Source of the DNA: Calliopum simillimum
Lineage: Eukaryota; Arthropoda; Insecta; Diptera; Lauxaniidae
NCBI GenBank assembly: GCA_951812925.1
Contig: OX638371.1
Coordinates: 45,792,101 to 45,856,100, forward strand
Direction: 5' to 3'
DNA length: 64,000 bases
Within the stretch, counting starts at the first letter, position 1, and every line of letters starts with the position of its first letter. The notes under the pieces were generated by a model. It had not been told where the DNA came from. It was given only the letters and a program-made list of their open reading frames with translations, and searched no databases. A program made the translations under genes and the position numbers. Positions 21,313 through 30,779 of the stretch are shown in pieces.

Positions 21313-22326
21313 ATGTCGTCGAACAGTAGTGTCTCCGATATGGCTGATGATCTCGCTATGTACACTAGCGATGCTGAAACTGTGCGTAGTTGTACGCCTC
21401 CTAGAACGGCTTTGTCCAGCGCTGTCGTCGCAGTCACTCCGCTGCAACCAAGCGTCTGCTCTGACGCTAAGGTGGTATCGACATCCAGAGCACAGCCTCG
21501 CCACTGTCGATTGTGCTTTAAAGGGCACGCTCTTCAGCGGTGCCGCCAATTTCTGTCGAAGGACTTGGCTGGGCGATTACGAGCAGTTTTCCGTAACGGG
21601 ATCTGCTCTAATTGTTTGGCTGATGGTCACTCGCGCAGCAATTGTGGAAGCCGCCATCGGTGCAAGCACTGCGGTGACGATCACCATTCTCTGCTCCATG
21701 ACGCAGATAATCAAGGTGGTACAAAGCCTGGATACCGGCGCGGTGGGCGTAATGCTCAACGAATGCGTCAACAAAAGAGTCATCGGCAGCAAAGGGAGTC
21801 TCGGCCAGTCGTTTTGAGGCGGTCGTCCCCCTCACCTCCCTCTGCAACGTCACTGCAAAACACGGTGACACTCTTACCTACGGCCGTAGTGCGCGTGTTG
21901 GTACAGGGTCAACTTCGAAAGGAGCGGGCGATTTTAGATGGGTGTTCACCGAGCACATACATCTCGGAAGAGCTCGTCAAGCAATGGCGCTTGAGCACAT
22001 CTCGGATGAATGGGGAGGAGGTGTGCACGTTAAAGATTCGGCCATGCACTGGGTCTGGCGAATCTATAGAGGTGATGGCCAGGGTTCGGCAGCGATACAC
22101 GATTGTGACACCCTCACGATCGCTGAGCGAACGCCTTATCGAACCGTATTTCAACATGACGTTAGCAGATCCAGAGTTCTACAAGTCATCGCCGGTCCAT
22201 CTACGCCTGGGTGTTGAGGTGTTCCAGCGTGTGCTGCGAGCGGGCGTCTTCCCAACCGGGATTGGTCAGCCCATCGCCCAGAGTACCATCTTCGGGTGGA
22301 TCTTGTCGGGCTCTGGGGCCTGGTAA
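21313..22326 (+). CDS. Extra 3' ORF of BEL element: zinc knuckles plus protease-like domain
   Basis: An intact 337-codon ORF with ATG, between integrase and the 3' LTR, where env or nothing is expected. Residues 65-129 form three zinc knuckles in the same layout as the BEL gag: CRLCFKGHALQRC, CSNCLADGHSRSNC, CKHCGDDHHSLLH. A basic Arg/Gln/Ser linker follows (135-175), then a domain resembling the BEL protease (AILDGCSPSTYISEELV, Asp209) that ends FGWILSGSG, parallel to FGWIFSGP in the main ORF. The active-site triad D-S/T-G is replaced by D-G-C. No RT. It is visibly GC-richer than gag-pol, suggesting separate origin. Possible role: nucleic-acid-binding accessory or dominant modifier of gag; this is inference. 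No signal peptide or membrane anchor is evident. Confidence 0.8.
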   Translation: MSSNSSVSDMADDLAMYTSDAETVRSCTPPRTALSSAVVAVTPLQPSVCSDAKVVSTSRAQPRHCRLCFKGHALQRCRQFLSKDLAGRLRAVFRNGICSNCLADGHSRSNCGSRHRCKHCGDDHHSLLHDADNQGGTKPGYRRGGRNAQRMRQQKSHRQQRESRPVVLRRSSPSPPSATSLQNTVTLLPTAVVRVLVQGQLRKERAILDGCSPSTYISEELVKQWRLSTSRMNGEEVCTLKIRPCTGSGESIEVMARVRQRYTIVTPSRSLSERLIEPYFNMTLADPEFYKSSPVHLRLGVEVFQRVLRAGVFPTGIGQPIAQSTIFGWILSGSGAW

Positions 22327-22497
22327 CCCCCCAACCACCTATCTTGTTTCTTTTTTTTTATTTTTAACTTAAATTTATTTTTTGATTTTTTTTTTCCTCA
22401 TAACTTAATTTTTTCTTCTTTATTCATCATACTTGAAGTTTTTTTATTTGAATTTTTAATTTTTTTTCTATCAGTGCGTAGACATTTATTGCATTCC
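22327..22497. other. T-rich 3' noncoding region of BEL element
   Basis: Nearly pure T-rich tract between the 3' ORF and the polypurine tract. No gene. Confidence 0.5.
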
Positions 22498-22514
22498 TGC
22501 AAGGCGGGCGGCAA
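22498..22514 (+). promoter_or_regulatory. Probable BEL polypurine tract region
   Basis: GCAAGGCGGGCGGCAA immediately precedes the 3' LTR. It is purine-rich with interspersed C, so an imperfect plus-strand priming site. Confidence 0.45.
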
Positions 22515-23904
22515 TGTTTACGCCAAACTTAGCGAACACCCTGTATTTTGCTGTCGATACAGTGGTGTTCGTTCAGTTTTTCCTAATTCTTTATTTTGCT
22601 TTGTTTTCATATTTTTGGGTTGCGCCTCTCGCTCCCAACATACAATGTTAAACATAAAATAACTTGTACTTGTACAACCGCAGCTTAATAAACAACGTTT
22701 TCTCTATAATTTTGAATCGCCGCACGTCCGCGCGAAATGCGTTTTCTATAGGATTTTGATGAGAGGTATCTCATTTTCTTCAGGAACTTACGCTGATGTC
22801 AAATTTGAAAGAATTTTTAAAATCCCAACGACAGTTTTTTTTTAAGTCGGGTAAAGTGATTTTTCAGTACAAAATTTTTGACCATTTTTTTTTAAAGACC
22901 AATATTTTGAAAACAGAGGCCTAAGAAAAAAATGTAAGCCGCAAACTTTATTCTACAGATTTTTCCCTATCATTTGATATTAAGAACATAAAAATGTAAC
23001 TGCCGTAGAAAAAGTTATAACTTTTTGAAAATGAGAGTGTTCTTTTGGTAGTTTGCACACTAAAATCTATATATGCCAGGTAGGAAAAAATTGAAATCGA
23101 ACTGTTGTGAACTTAAAAAAGGTGTCAAATTACTCCTGAGCACTTACTAAATAAGACAAAAAAGTTTTGAAAAAAAGTTCATCGACTACTGTTTGAAAAA
23201 GGTCGAAAAACGGTACATTTGTTAAAAAGCACAACAAAACAAAACAAAAATAGTAATTTTCGATGATTTTATTAGTGGTGAATTTGAATCTGGTCCCAGA
23301 ACTGCTTTATCACGTATAGTTACCGTACCGTTTTTCGACCTTTTTCAAACAGTAGTCGATGAACTTTTTTTCAAAACTTTTTTGTCTTATTAAGTAAGTA
23401 CTCAGGAGTAATTTGACACCTTTTTTAGTTCACAACCGTTCGATTTCATTTTTTTCTACATTTCTCTCATTTTCAAAAGGTTATAACTTTTTCTACGGCA
23501 GTTACATTTTTATGTTCTTAATATCAAATGATAGGGAAAAATCTGTAGAATAAAGTTTGCGGCTTACATTTTTTTCTTATGCCTCTGTTTTCAAAATTTT
23601 GGTCTTTAAAAAAAAATGGTCAAAAATTTTGTACTGAAAAATCACTTTACCCGACTTAAAAAAAAAACTGTCGTTGGGATTTCAAAAATTCTTTCAAATT
23701 TGACATCAGCGTAAGTTCCTGAAGAAAATGAGATACCTCCCATTAAAATCCTATAGAAAAAAGTTTTTTGCCTTAAATCGCGCGGATGTGCACCGTGTCT
23801 TTCTTTTCGTTCGAAAATCGAAGTTTTTTAGTATTTTAAACTTTAGTTTAAAAAGTAGTTTTTTTAAAGTTTAAAAGTGTTTTCTTTCGGTCGCGAAAGA
23901 AATA
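22515..23904 (+). repeat. 3' LTR of BEL element, split by a hairpin insertion
   Basis: Left part 22515-22722 (208 bp) and right part 23796-23904 (109 bp) add up to exactly the 317 bp of the 5' LTR. The insert 22723-23790, plus its duplicated 5-bp target, lies between. AACAT at 23905-23909 is the target duplication of the whole BEL element. Confidence 0.92.
22723..23790. mobile_element. 1.07-kb hairpin element (CAC...GTG ends) in BEL 3' LTR
   Basis: Ends CACGTCCGCGCGA and TCGCGCGGATGTG. Arms of nearly 500 bp pair almost completely around a loop of about 100 bp (23222-23320); for example CCCAACGACAGTTTTTTTTT pairs with its complement near 23665. Flanks CGCCG (left) and CACCG (right) give a 5-bp duplication with one mismatch, fixed by comparison with the uninterrupted 5' LTR. 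No coding. It is younger than the BEL insertion. Confidence 0.85.
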
Positions 23905-23909
23905 AACAT

Positions 23910-24560
23910 CATAAACACAATCGGTACGGCGCATCAACAAACAAACCAGCTATCAACATTCAACATCAAGCCCCATGGAGAACAACAGCAAGGATCAGCA
24001 AATCTTAAGCATCATCTACATTTAATCAGGTTTCATTTTATTTGTATATACTATGGTATTTAGATTTAGGAATCATAATTTAAGAAAAAAATTATAATAG
24101 TTAGACTTTGCCTTACCTATTTACATTCTATTTCCGTTTGAAAACACATTGAAGTGTGTAAATATTTCAGTACTATTTGAATTTTCAATACCTAGTTCAT
24201 ACATAAATTTTCCTTTTTTTCAAATTAATTTGTACAAGTAGAATATAGAATTAGCTCTGAAGCCCTTCGGGCAAAGATTTAATGAATTGCTATAAAACTA
24301 GGTTTAAGAAATCAACATGGTAATTTACCTATCATTTAAACCATTTTTTATTTTTTTTGATACAGTATTTTTACTTAAAATAAACTTAACAATTCTTGTA
24401 ACAGTAAAACGTAAAACATGAATTGCTAAATTTTTGTTTTTGGAGGAATTCCGGGGAATTTTTCGGACAGGACACTGCGGCACCGGATAAGTAGATGCGC
24501 ATGGAATTTTAAATTTTTCATGATTGCGCGAGGGAAATACGGGGAAAGCAACCGAACCTT
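23910..24560. other. Noncoding flank right of BEL
   Basis: No gene recognised. It continues the sequence interrupted at 16222. AT-rich. Confidence 0.3.
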
Positions 24561-24626
24561 AGCCGGGACGTTTGTGGACCAAGTCCAAATTTTATTAAAT
24601 TTCAAAACCTTTTTGCAAGCCCTGCG

Positions 24627-25375
24627 TAACAAAAGTCATCTTGTCTCATGAAGGAAATAGGTCCTTAATTCAATCCCATAATGAAAAATATTGAGAAGAC
24701 GCGCTGTGGGTGTATGTTTCTGGACTAAAAAGACCTTTGAGCGATACGCTATTTTCCTGTAAGCCTTCGGACTTGCCAAGAGCTATAGCCATAGCGCAAG
24801 AACTAGAAACTAATCAGAACCGCTATCATTTTGCGGCAATTTATAAAATTAACTTAACAGGTCCTTGCAAAACCATCCAATTCAACTGCTGCCAAAACCA
24901 AACTTGCAAAACTTTAAGCAGAATTTCCTTTACCAGCAGCCCAACACTTCACAAGGCCCTCCAAACCAGATCGTACAACAAAGTGCACCATTTTAGCAAA
25001 ATCGCCCTCAGAAATTTTCGAACATGTCTCAAAGCCACAAATACAAACAAGCAAATTTTTAACCCACACCTTCCCACCCAAGCCATAGATACAGACGTAA
25101 GCATGAGAACAGTGAGGTCAAATAACTTTACAGGAATTCAAGACCTAAAGAGAAGCATAGACCACGAAAGGCAAAGCACTAGAAAAGTGCAAAGAATCAA
25201 CCATCTCGAACATGAAATTCAACAGGTAGCACCGCAAGGCGAATATAATTATATAGTTGAAAATCGAAATTTACTAGATTACCCAAGCCTACAAGAAGAT
25301 CAAGTTCATCCAGGCGAAACTTTCGAAGATGAAATAAATTTTTTTTATGGGAAACTCACTTCTCCCTTACATTGA
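24627..25375 (+). pseudogene. gag: Gag C-terminal part of a gypsy element (fragment)
   Basis: From about 24627 (KVILSHEGNRSLIQS) through one stop at about 24693, then open 24710-25375. WVYVSGLKRPLSDTLFSCKP followed by LPRAIAIAQELE matches the end of the gypsy gag capsid domain (compare the GLNGDLSRMIIVQKP block at 53770). The rest is a basic, Asn/Gln-rich tail. It overlaps the protease frame at its 3' end by 29 nt in a T-run (25339-25346), a plausible place for gag-pol frameshifting. The N-terminal half of gag is missing. Confidence 0.65.
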
Positions 25376-25616
25376 ACGAACAATAGGTGGAGAAACTATA
25401 AAACTTATAGTTGATACTGGATCTTCTAAAAGTTGTATAAAAAATGCAGGATATTTAAAAGGTATTAGAAAGCTTTCGGAACCTTTTCTCGTAAAAAAAA
25501 ATGTTCTAATAAAAAAAATTTTTCCATCAAATGCTATGGTGAAAACTTATATGACGAAAAAACAAAATTTTTCAACTGACCCTATTGTTTTCTCCGCCAC
25601 TATATGCAATTAATGA
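25347..25616 (+). pseudogene. pro: Gypsy aspartic protease fragment
   Basis: IKLIVDTGSSKSCIKNAGYL carries the retroviral-type active site D-T-G (VDTGSS). Open for 88 codons, then lost just before the LTR at 25653. The rest of pol is deleted, so this gag-protease piece ends directly at an LTR. Confidence 0.7.
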
Positions 25617-25652
25617 GTTTCAACAGATGAGGACGTCTGATTCTTAAAAGGG

Positions 25653-26072
25653 GTAATGAAGCATCATATTGCCGTGTCAGCGAAATGATAGCGCTCTTGG
25701 CAAAAAATGCATTAGTTAACACAAACTTAAATTTGTTCTCAGCGCACATAGTGTGAACTCTAAATTATATAAGTTAACGATAGATAAATTAAAACTCTAA
25801 AAATTATATAAAATAAATTCCATTCCCACCAAATATAACTGCAGCGAAAACAAATATTGCAAGTGCACAAGTCCAAATATAACAACAACAAAAGCAATAG
25901 CGTGAAATTCGTCATAACATGACGCAATAGTCCAGTTGGGTAAATAAGTGCATTATTCATTTATTTTTGTTACGTCAGTTTTAAATCAGACTCAATTGAA
26001 TAAAGTTGGCTTCGGTCTTTTTTAAAAAGTAAATTCAATTAAAAAAAGTTTAGTTGGCGCCCGAGCAGGGAC
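25653..26072 (+). repeat. Gypsy LTR (about 400 bp) and tRNA-Lys primer-binding site
   Basis: The LTR begins after the purine run AAAAGGGG (25646-25653), near TAATGAAGCATCATATTG, and ends before TGGCGCCCGAGCAGGGAC at 26055-26072. That primer-binding site fits the 3' end of a tRNA-Lys. The segment CAGCGAAATGATAGCGCTCT is shared with the LTR of element A. The LTR has an internal fragment on its left and a leader plus gag on its right, so it serves two partial elements. Confidence 0.7.
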
Positions 26073-26994
26073 CCAAAGTGAAATAAAGTTGCAGATAAAA
26101 AAAATCCGACCAACTAAAAGTTTTGGGAACCAACACGCGGAGCCTGGATAATATCATCCGTGGACAGCAGCCTTGAAATTTTTTCGGCCAAGCAGCAAAG
26201 GAAGAAGTAACAATACGGTGGCCCAGTACGAGCGGAAACGGATAACATCCACGGTTCAAAATCCTTTGTGGATCGAAGGAATGGTAATTGTAAGTTTAAT
26301 TTTTAAGATCTAAGAAAGTGAAACAAAGAATACCAAAAGTAAAAAATTAAAAAATTATAAAAAAATAAGAAAATTTAAAATGTGAAACAAAGGATAGCAA
26401 AAGTAAAAAGTAATTAAAATGTCAACTGCCGAAGAGCAATTAGTTAAAAGATTAAGCCAACTTAGCGTAGGTAATCAGCCTTCATCGAGTACGGCTCAGG
26501 CTAATCTCAATCGTAGCTTATCCACTACATTCCAGAACTTTCCAACCACAAAACTTCTCAACCAGAAAACTTCTCAACCACGAACTTCCCAATCACAAAC
26601 TTCCCAATCACAAACTTCCCAATCACTACAATTAGACGAATCAGTGACTAGACAAATTGCCGATATAGTAACATCGGCCTTTAGAAGTTTGACAAATCCG
26701 TTTTTAGAAGTTGAAAGCGACCCATACGCAGATTGTGCGGTTACAGTGGATGCGAGTAATATTAATGAACTGGACCGGATTCCAGATATTGTGAAATGTT
26801 TAAGGGAGTTTTCGGGTGTGCCAGGAGAATTTAATTCCTGGAGGAAATCTGTAGACAGGATTTTCTCATTATGCGAACATCTAAAAGGTACTCCCAAATA
26901 CTATGCAATTTTGCACTTGGTTAGGCACAAAGTCGTCGGGGAAGCTGACACGGCACTAGAATCCTATTAAACTGGAATGGAATGGGGACAAATA

Positions 26995-27630
26995 AAACTA
27001 ATAAGAGTGTAACTTTTGGCCTGGCCAAACATTAAATACCCTACACTGGAGTATTTTGAAAATTTTGCTTATATGGGAGGTGCCACGACCTCTTGTCCGA
27101 GTTCGCCCATTTTTTGCTCAGAGCTTGCATTTATAGTTTCTAGTGTCTGAGTGAAATTTGGTTGGATTGTCTCAAAAAACTCTCTCAGTATAGCATTTTG
27201 AAACTTTTGCTTATATGAGAGGTGCCACGTCTTCTTACCCGAATTTGCCCAGTTTTTTATCAGAGCTTGCGCTTAAAATTCGTAGTATTTATGTGTATTT
27301 TGGTTGCAATGTCGTGAAAAATACTCCTAAAATTGTATTTTGAATATATTTGTTGTATGGGCGGTAGGCGTGTCCGTTGACTGATTTTGCTCGAGCTAAC
27401 TTGACAACGGAGGCAGTGTACCAAATTTCATTGAATTATCTTGTTCAGTTTTCCCAATAAGTGTATTTCCACACACAGCCAGCCAGCCAGACAGACGGAC
27501 ATGGCTATATCGACTCAGGAGGTGACGCTGATCAAGAATATATATACTTTTCTATATCTGCCACGCCTCCTTCTCTGCGTTACAAATGGAAGGACAAAGT
27601 GAATATACCCTGGGTGTAGGGTATAAAAAT
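26995..27630 (+). mobile_element. DINE-1/mini-me-like repeat, copy 1
   Basis: Runs from AAACTAATAAGAGTG to the end CCCTGGGTGTAGGGTATAAA. Contains the (GTCY)n-type proto-microsatellite (CAGCCAGCCAGACAGACGG), the core GGACATGGCTATATCGACTC and GATCAAGAATATATATAC, and ends in GGGTATAAAAAT. These are the layout features of the DINE-1/mini-me (Helentron-related) group of Diptera. Internal units of about 140 bp contain GGTGCCACG. No coding. Inserted in gypsy B gag. Confidence 0.7.
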
Positions 27631-27699
27631 GCTTAATGATGCATTACTCAGACAAAAGAGGCATTGGTACCTTAGAGTACCAACTGACCACATTAACCC

Positions 27700-28381
27700 C
27701 CCAGTAAAATCTTTGTTTACATGTAATCGGTCGAGTAATCTAAAAAATTGTTTGCATCGATTACTTTCTGGGTTACATAAGGCATTATTTTTACACATGC
27801 ATGTCATTGGGCGTAATCGATTACCTTAACAAAACACTCGCTTACGTGTAATCGATCGAGTAATCGAAAAAGTTATTTGTATCGATTACTTTCTGGATTA
27901 CAAAGGCATTATTTTAGCACACGCATTTTATTGGGCGGAATCGATTACCCCAACAAAACATTCGATTACATGTAATCTAACGAGTAATCGAAAAAATTAT
28001 TTGTGTCGATTACTTTCTGGGTTACTTTTTCGTTATATAAGTACTGAATCAATGTAGTAGGACGTTATAGATATATAGGGTTCTGTTTTGGCCCCAAAGT
28101 TCATCAGGGGAAACATTATCTGAAATATTATCGTTTTACTATTTATTTCTTATGAACGAATATTAAAATCAAAATGACATAAAAATCAAAAAATCTTTAG
28201 TAAAAAACTTTCGAAATGATTTATGTTCTCACATTACCCATTGCATTACATGTAATTGAAAAAGTATTTCATTATTTATTGCATTACATGTAATATTTAA
28301 AATGTTTTAACATTCAAGTAATGCGTTAGGTAATCAATTATCGTATAATAGGCTACAAATTTATTCAAAAGTTTTATTGGG
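27700..28381 (-). mobile_element. 682-bp MITE, copy 2 (inverted relative to 2835)
   Basis: Begins CCCAGTAAAATCTTTGTTTA and ends CAAAAGTTTTATTGGG. It is the reverse complement of 2835-3516 with the same length and only a few differences by eye. Inserted in gypsy B gag, which resumes right after it. Confidence 0.75.
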
Positions 28382-28876
28382 CCAGAATGGTCATACAGTT
28401 CACGAATTTTACCAAAAAATTTACCAGCACTTATCGCTCATTCTAGATAGACATGCTTGTCTCGATTTAAGTGACGATGCACTACGTGCAATGACAAATA
28501 CTTACAGAATAAAGCTTTAGACACCTTCAATGAAGATTTACCTCGTCTATTAAGCATTCGTGAACCAAATTCGCTACCCCAGACACTAAATCTATGCGAA
28601 AAGCTAGAGAATAAGACATTCCGTATGAATTATGCTCATAATTCAAATCCTTTCAGGGCAGTACCTCCCAGGCCACCAAGACCAATGAAGTTTAATTATC
28701 CTACAAGACAAATTGATTTCTGGCCATCTGCACAAAAATCTTATCCCTTTAGAATCAATAGCTTCAACATTCCCTTCCGTCATAATATGCAAGGTTTCCA
28801 GCAAAATACAAATTCTTTTATTCAGAACAGACCATCAAACCCATTTGTAGGCAATGGCAATAAAAATCCTTTTATT

Positions 28877-29850
28877 AGCCCAGGAAAATAAGACATTTTC
28901 TGCGAAAAAATTCCCAGTGGAAATTTTTCACCGGAATTGTCTTTATTTATGCATGATGCACAAACTGTGAAAAGTCCTTTGCAAAGTCGTGTGCGCATAA
29001 AAAGTTATTAAGGCTCAAAGGTCGGTAAAATCAGTTTTTTGCAAATATCTCGCTAATGCTAACTTTTACAGAAAAATGTTGGTCTCCAATTTTGTAGCAC
29101 AGGAAATTTCCTACAAAAGTACGTTAAAAGTATTTGCGTACGACTTCTAGTTTAGGAGATCATCCAATTTAAAAAGTTGTTAACAGTTATGATATGAAAT
29201 ACTACCTACTTCTATGTGTACACATATCGCTTATTTTTTGTAGATCTTGTAATTCTCTACAAATTTGGTCCCATTACTTTTTATCGTAGTACTTACCAAT
29301 TCGCAGATATCCTTAAAAAACCAGTAATTTCGGAGCCTTAACGGTTATTCAAGAATATTTTTAAGGTCATGAGCCGTTTGAAAAAAAAATTTTATACGGT
29401 ATATAGAAAATTAAATTATCTTTCAAACAGCATTTTAATTTTGTTTGTACAACTTCTCATTGAAGAGTAATTGCAATTTAAAAAGTAAGATATTTTAATA
29501 TGAGCTCATAGATATTATTTCATATCATAAATGTTAACAACTTTTTAAATTGGGTGATCTCCTAAACTAGAAGTCGGACGCAAATACTTTTAACGTACTT
29601 TTGTAGGAAATTTCCTGTGCTACAAAATTGGAGACCAACATTTTTCTGTAAAAGTTAGCATTAGCGAGATATTTGCAAAAAACTGATTTTAGCGACCTTT
29701 GAGCCCGAATAACTTTTTATGCGCACACGACTTTGCAAAGGACTTTTCACAGTTTGTGCATCATGCATAAATAAAGACAATTCCGGTGAAAAATTTCCAC
29801 TGGGAATTTTTTCGCACAGAAGCTCTTTTTTCGTCTTATTTTCCTGGGCT
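28877..29850. mobile_element. 974-bp hairpin element in gypsy B gag
   Basis: AGCCCAGGAAAATAAGAC at the left and its exact complement at the right; arms of about 330 bp pair around a loop of about 300 bp (29207-29521). The loop contains a TTGTAATTCTCTACAAATTT stretch that resembles 1-95 and 36430-36480. No coding. Confidence 0.75.
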
Positions 29851-30340
29851 ATATTCAGAACAGACCAACAAGCCCATTTGTAATCAATGCCAATCAATAT
29901 TCAAAATTTAATCAAGGAGGGCTGGACCAGTCAATTCATTCCCGGCAAGTTAATTATCAAAATAGGCCAAATTTTCAAACCAATCAATTTACCCAAAAAC
30001 GACCTATGACCAGCAGCATCATGCACCTAATAAAATGCAAAGAACATTTTTTGCAAATACCTTCATACTAGCATACGCTGAAAATGAATATCAAAGCTTA
30101 AATCCTTTCTATACCGAACAACAAAACCCATACTCCGAAACAGAATACCAGTGCCCATATAACGAATATGCGGTGTTACCGAGTCCTTCTGGTCAAAAGA
30201 GCAACTTCCAAAACATTTATCCTGATCATTTGGAACAATGGGGAGAGATTCCAGAAAATCCTTCGGAGCCTCAAGTGGCTAATGATAATGCAATTGAAGT
30301 TAACGCACAACAATCAGACAATGTTAATTTTTTAGAATAA

Positions 30341-30445
30341 AATCATTTTCGCTTCCATATTTTAAGTACAGTGAGCGGGGATGTGCTTAATTTCCTAATA
30401 GATACTGGTTCTAATTAGAACTATATCCAATCAACAAATATACAA
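30341..30445 (+). pseudogene. pro: Start of gypsy B protease
   Basis: LNFLIDTGSN carries the aspartic-protease active site, followed by a stop (TAG at 30415-30417) and an A-run. The protease frame is then interrupted by foreign sequence (30461-31812), and the rest of pol follows from about 31850. Confidence 0.6.
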
Positions 30446-30460
30446 AAAAAAAAAAAATGT

Positions 30461-30637
30461 AATCATACATTTGTTCTCTTTGTTGATTTTGTAAATTTCG
30501 AGGATGCTGTAAAACTTAATAGATTTAATATTAAAGAAAATAGAGATGCTATTCGTAATGCTTACACTGATTTGTTAAATTCAAAAATATTGATTAATAT
30601 TAATACTAGATTTCCTATTGGTTATAATAATGAATGA
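30461..30637 (+). pseudogene. Unrecognised ORF a, 3' part (first of three overlapping ORFs)
   Basis: An open frame of 58 codons without its own ATG, directly after a poly-A run. It is very AT-rich and Asn/Ile-rich (FEDAVKLNRFNIKENRDAIR). Its stop overlaps the start of the next ORF in ATGAATGA (30630-30637). No family recognised. It is probably the tail of a longer gene cut off at the junction with the gypsy protease. Confidence 0.4.
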
Positions 30638-30779
30638 TAGTTCCTATATATCAAGAGTTATAATAAATTTAATAGCATATTTTGGTATATTTAATAGAGA
30701 GTATTTTGAAGATAGGTTCGAATTGATTTGGAATAACGATTTATCTTTAGATATTGGAAAGGAAGTCTATAATGATTGA
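30630..30779 (+). CDS. Unrecognised small ORF b (49 aa)
   Basis: ATG at 30630, stop at 30777-30779, 49 codons. Aromatic- and Ile-rich (IINLIAYFGIFNREYFEDRF). It overlaps ORF a by 8 nt and ORF c by 8 nt (ATGATTGA, 30772-30779). The tight overlaps, codon bias and small size differ from the surrounding gypsy element and resemble gene packing of large DNA viruses of insects. This is inference; I do not recognise the protein. Confidence 0.4.
   Translation: MNDSSYISRVIINLIAYFGIFNREYFEDRFELIWNNDLSLDIGKEVYND

Larger units (their letters stand above)
26419..30340 (+). pseudogene. gag: Gag of gypsy element B, split by three insertions
   Basis: ATG at 26419 opens 183 codons with a Gln/Ser-rich repeat of SQSQT units, then RIPDIVKCLREFSGVPGEF, the conserved gypsy capsid block. 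A DINE-like repeat (26995-27630), a 682-bp MITE (27700-28381) and a hairpin (28877-29850) follow. Gag pieces resume at 28382-28876 (HEFYQKIYQHLSLILDRHAC and the motif EPNSLPQTLNLCEKLE) and 29851-30340. The C-terminal region is Asn/Pro/Phe-rich, with related NRPSNPFV-type units either side of the hairpin. No zinc knuckle seen, as is usual for errantivirus-type gag. Inactive. Confidence 0.65.

Noticed and set aside
21295..22217. Several overlapping frames on both strands around the BEL 3' ORF
   Set aside because: Shadows of the 337-codon ORF, which alone has zinc-knuckle motifs and a protease-like domain.
25653..26054. Solo LTR
   Set aside because: A primer-binding site and gag follow directly, and a gag-protease fragment precedes it, so it is part of an element array.
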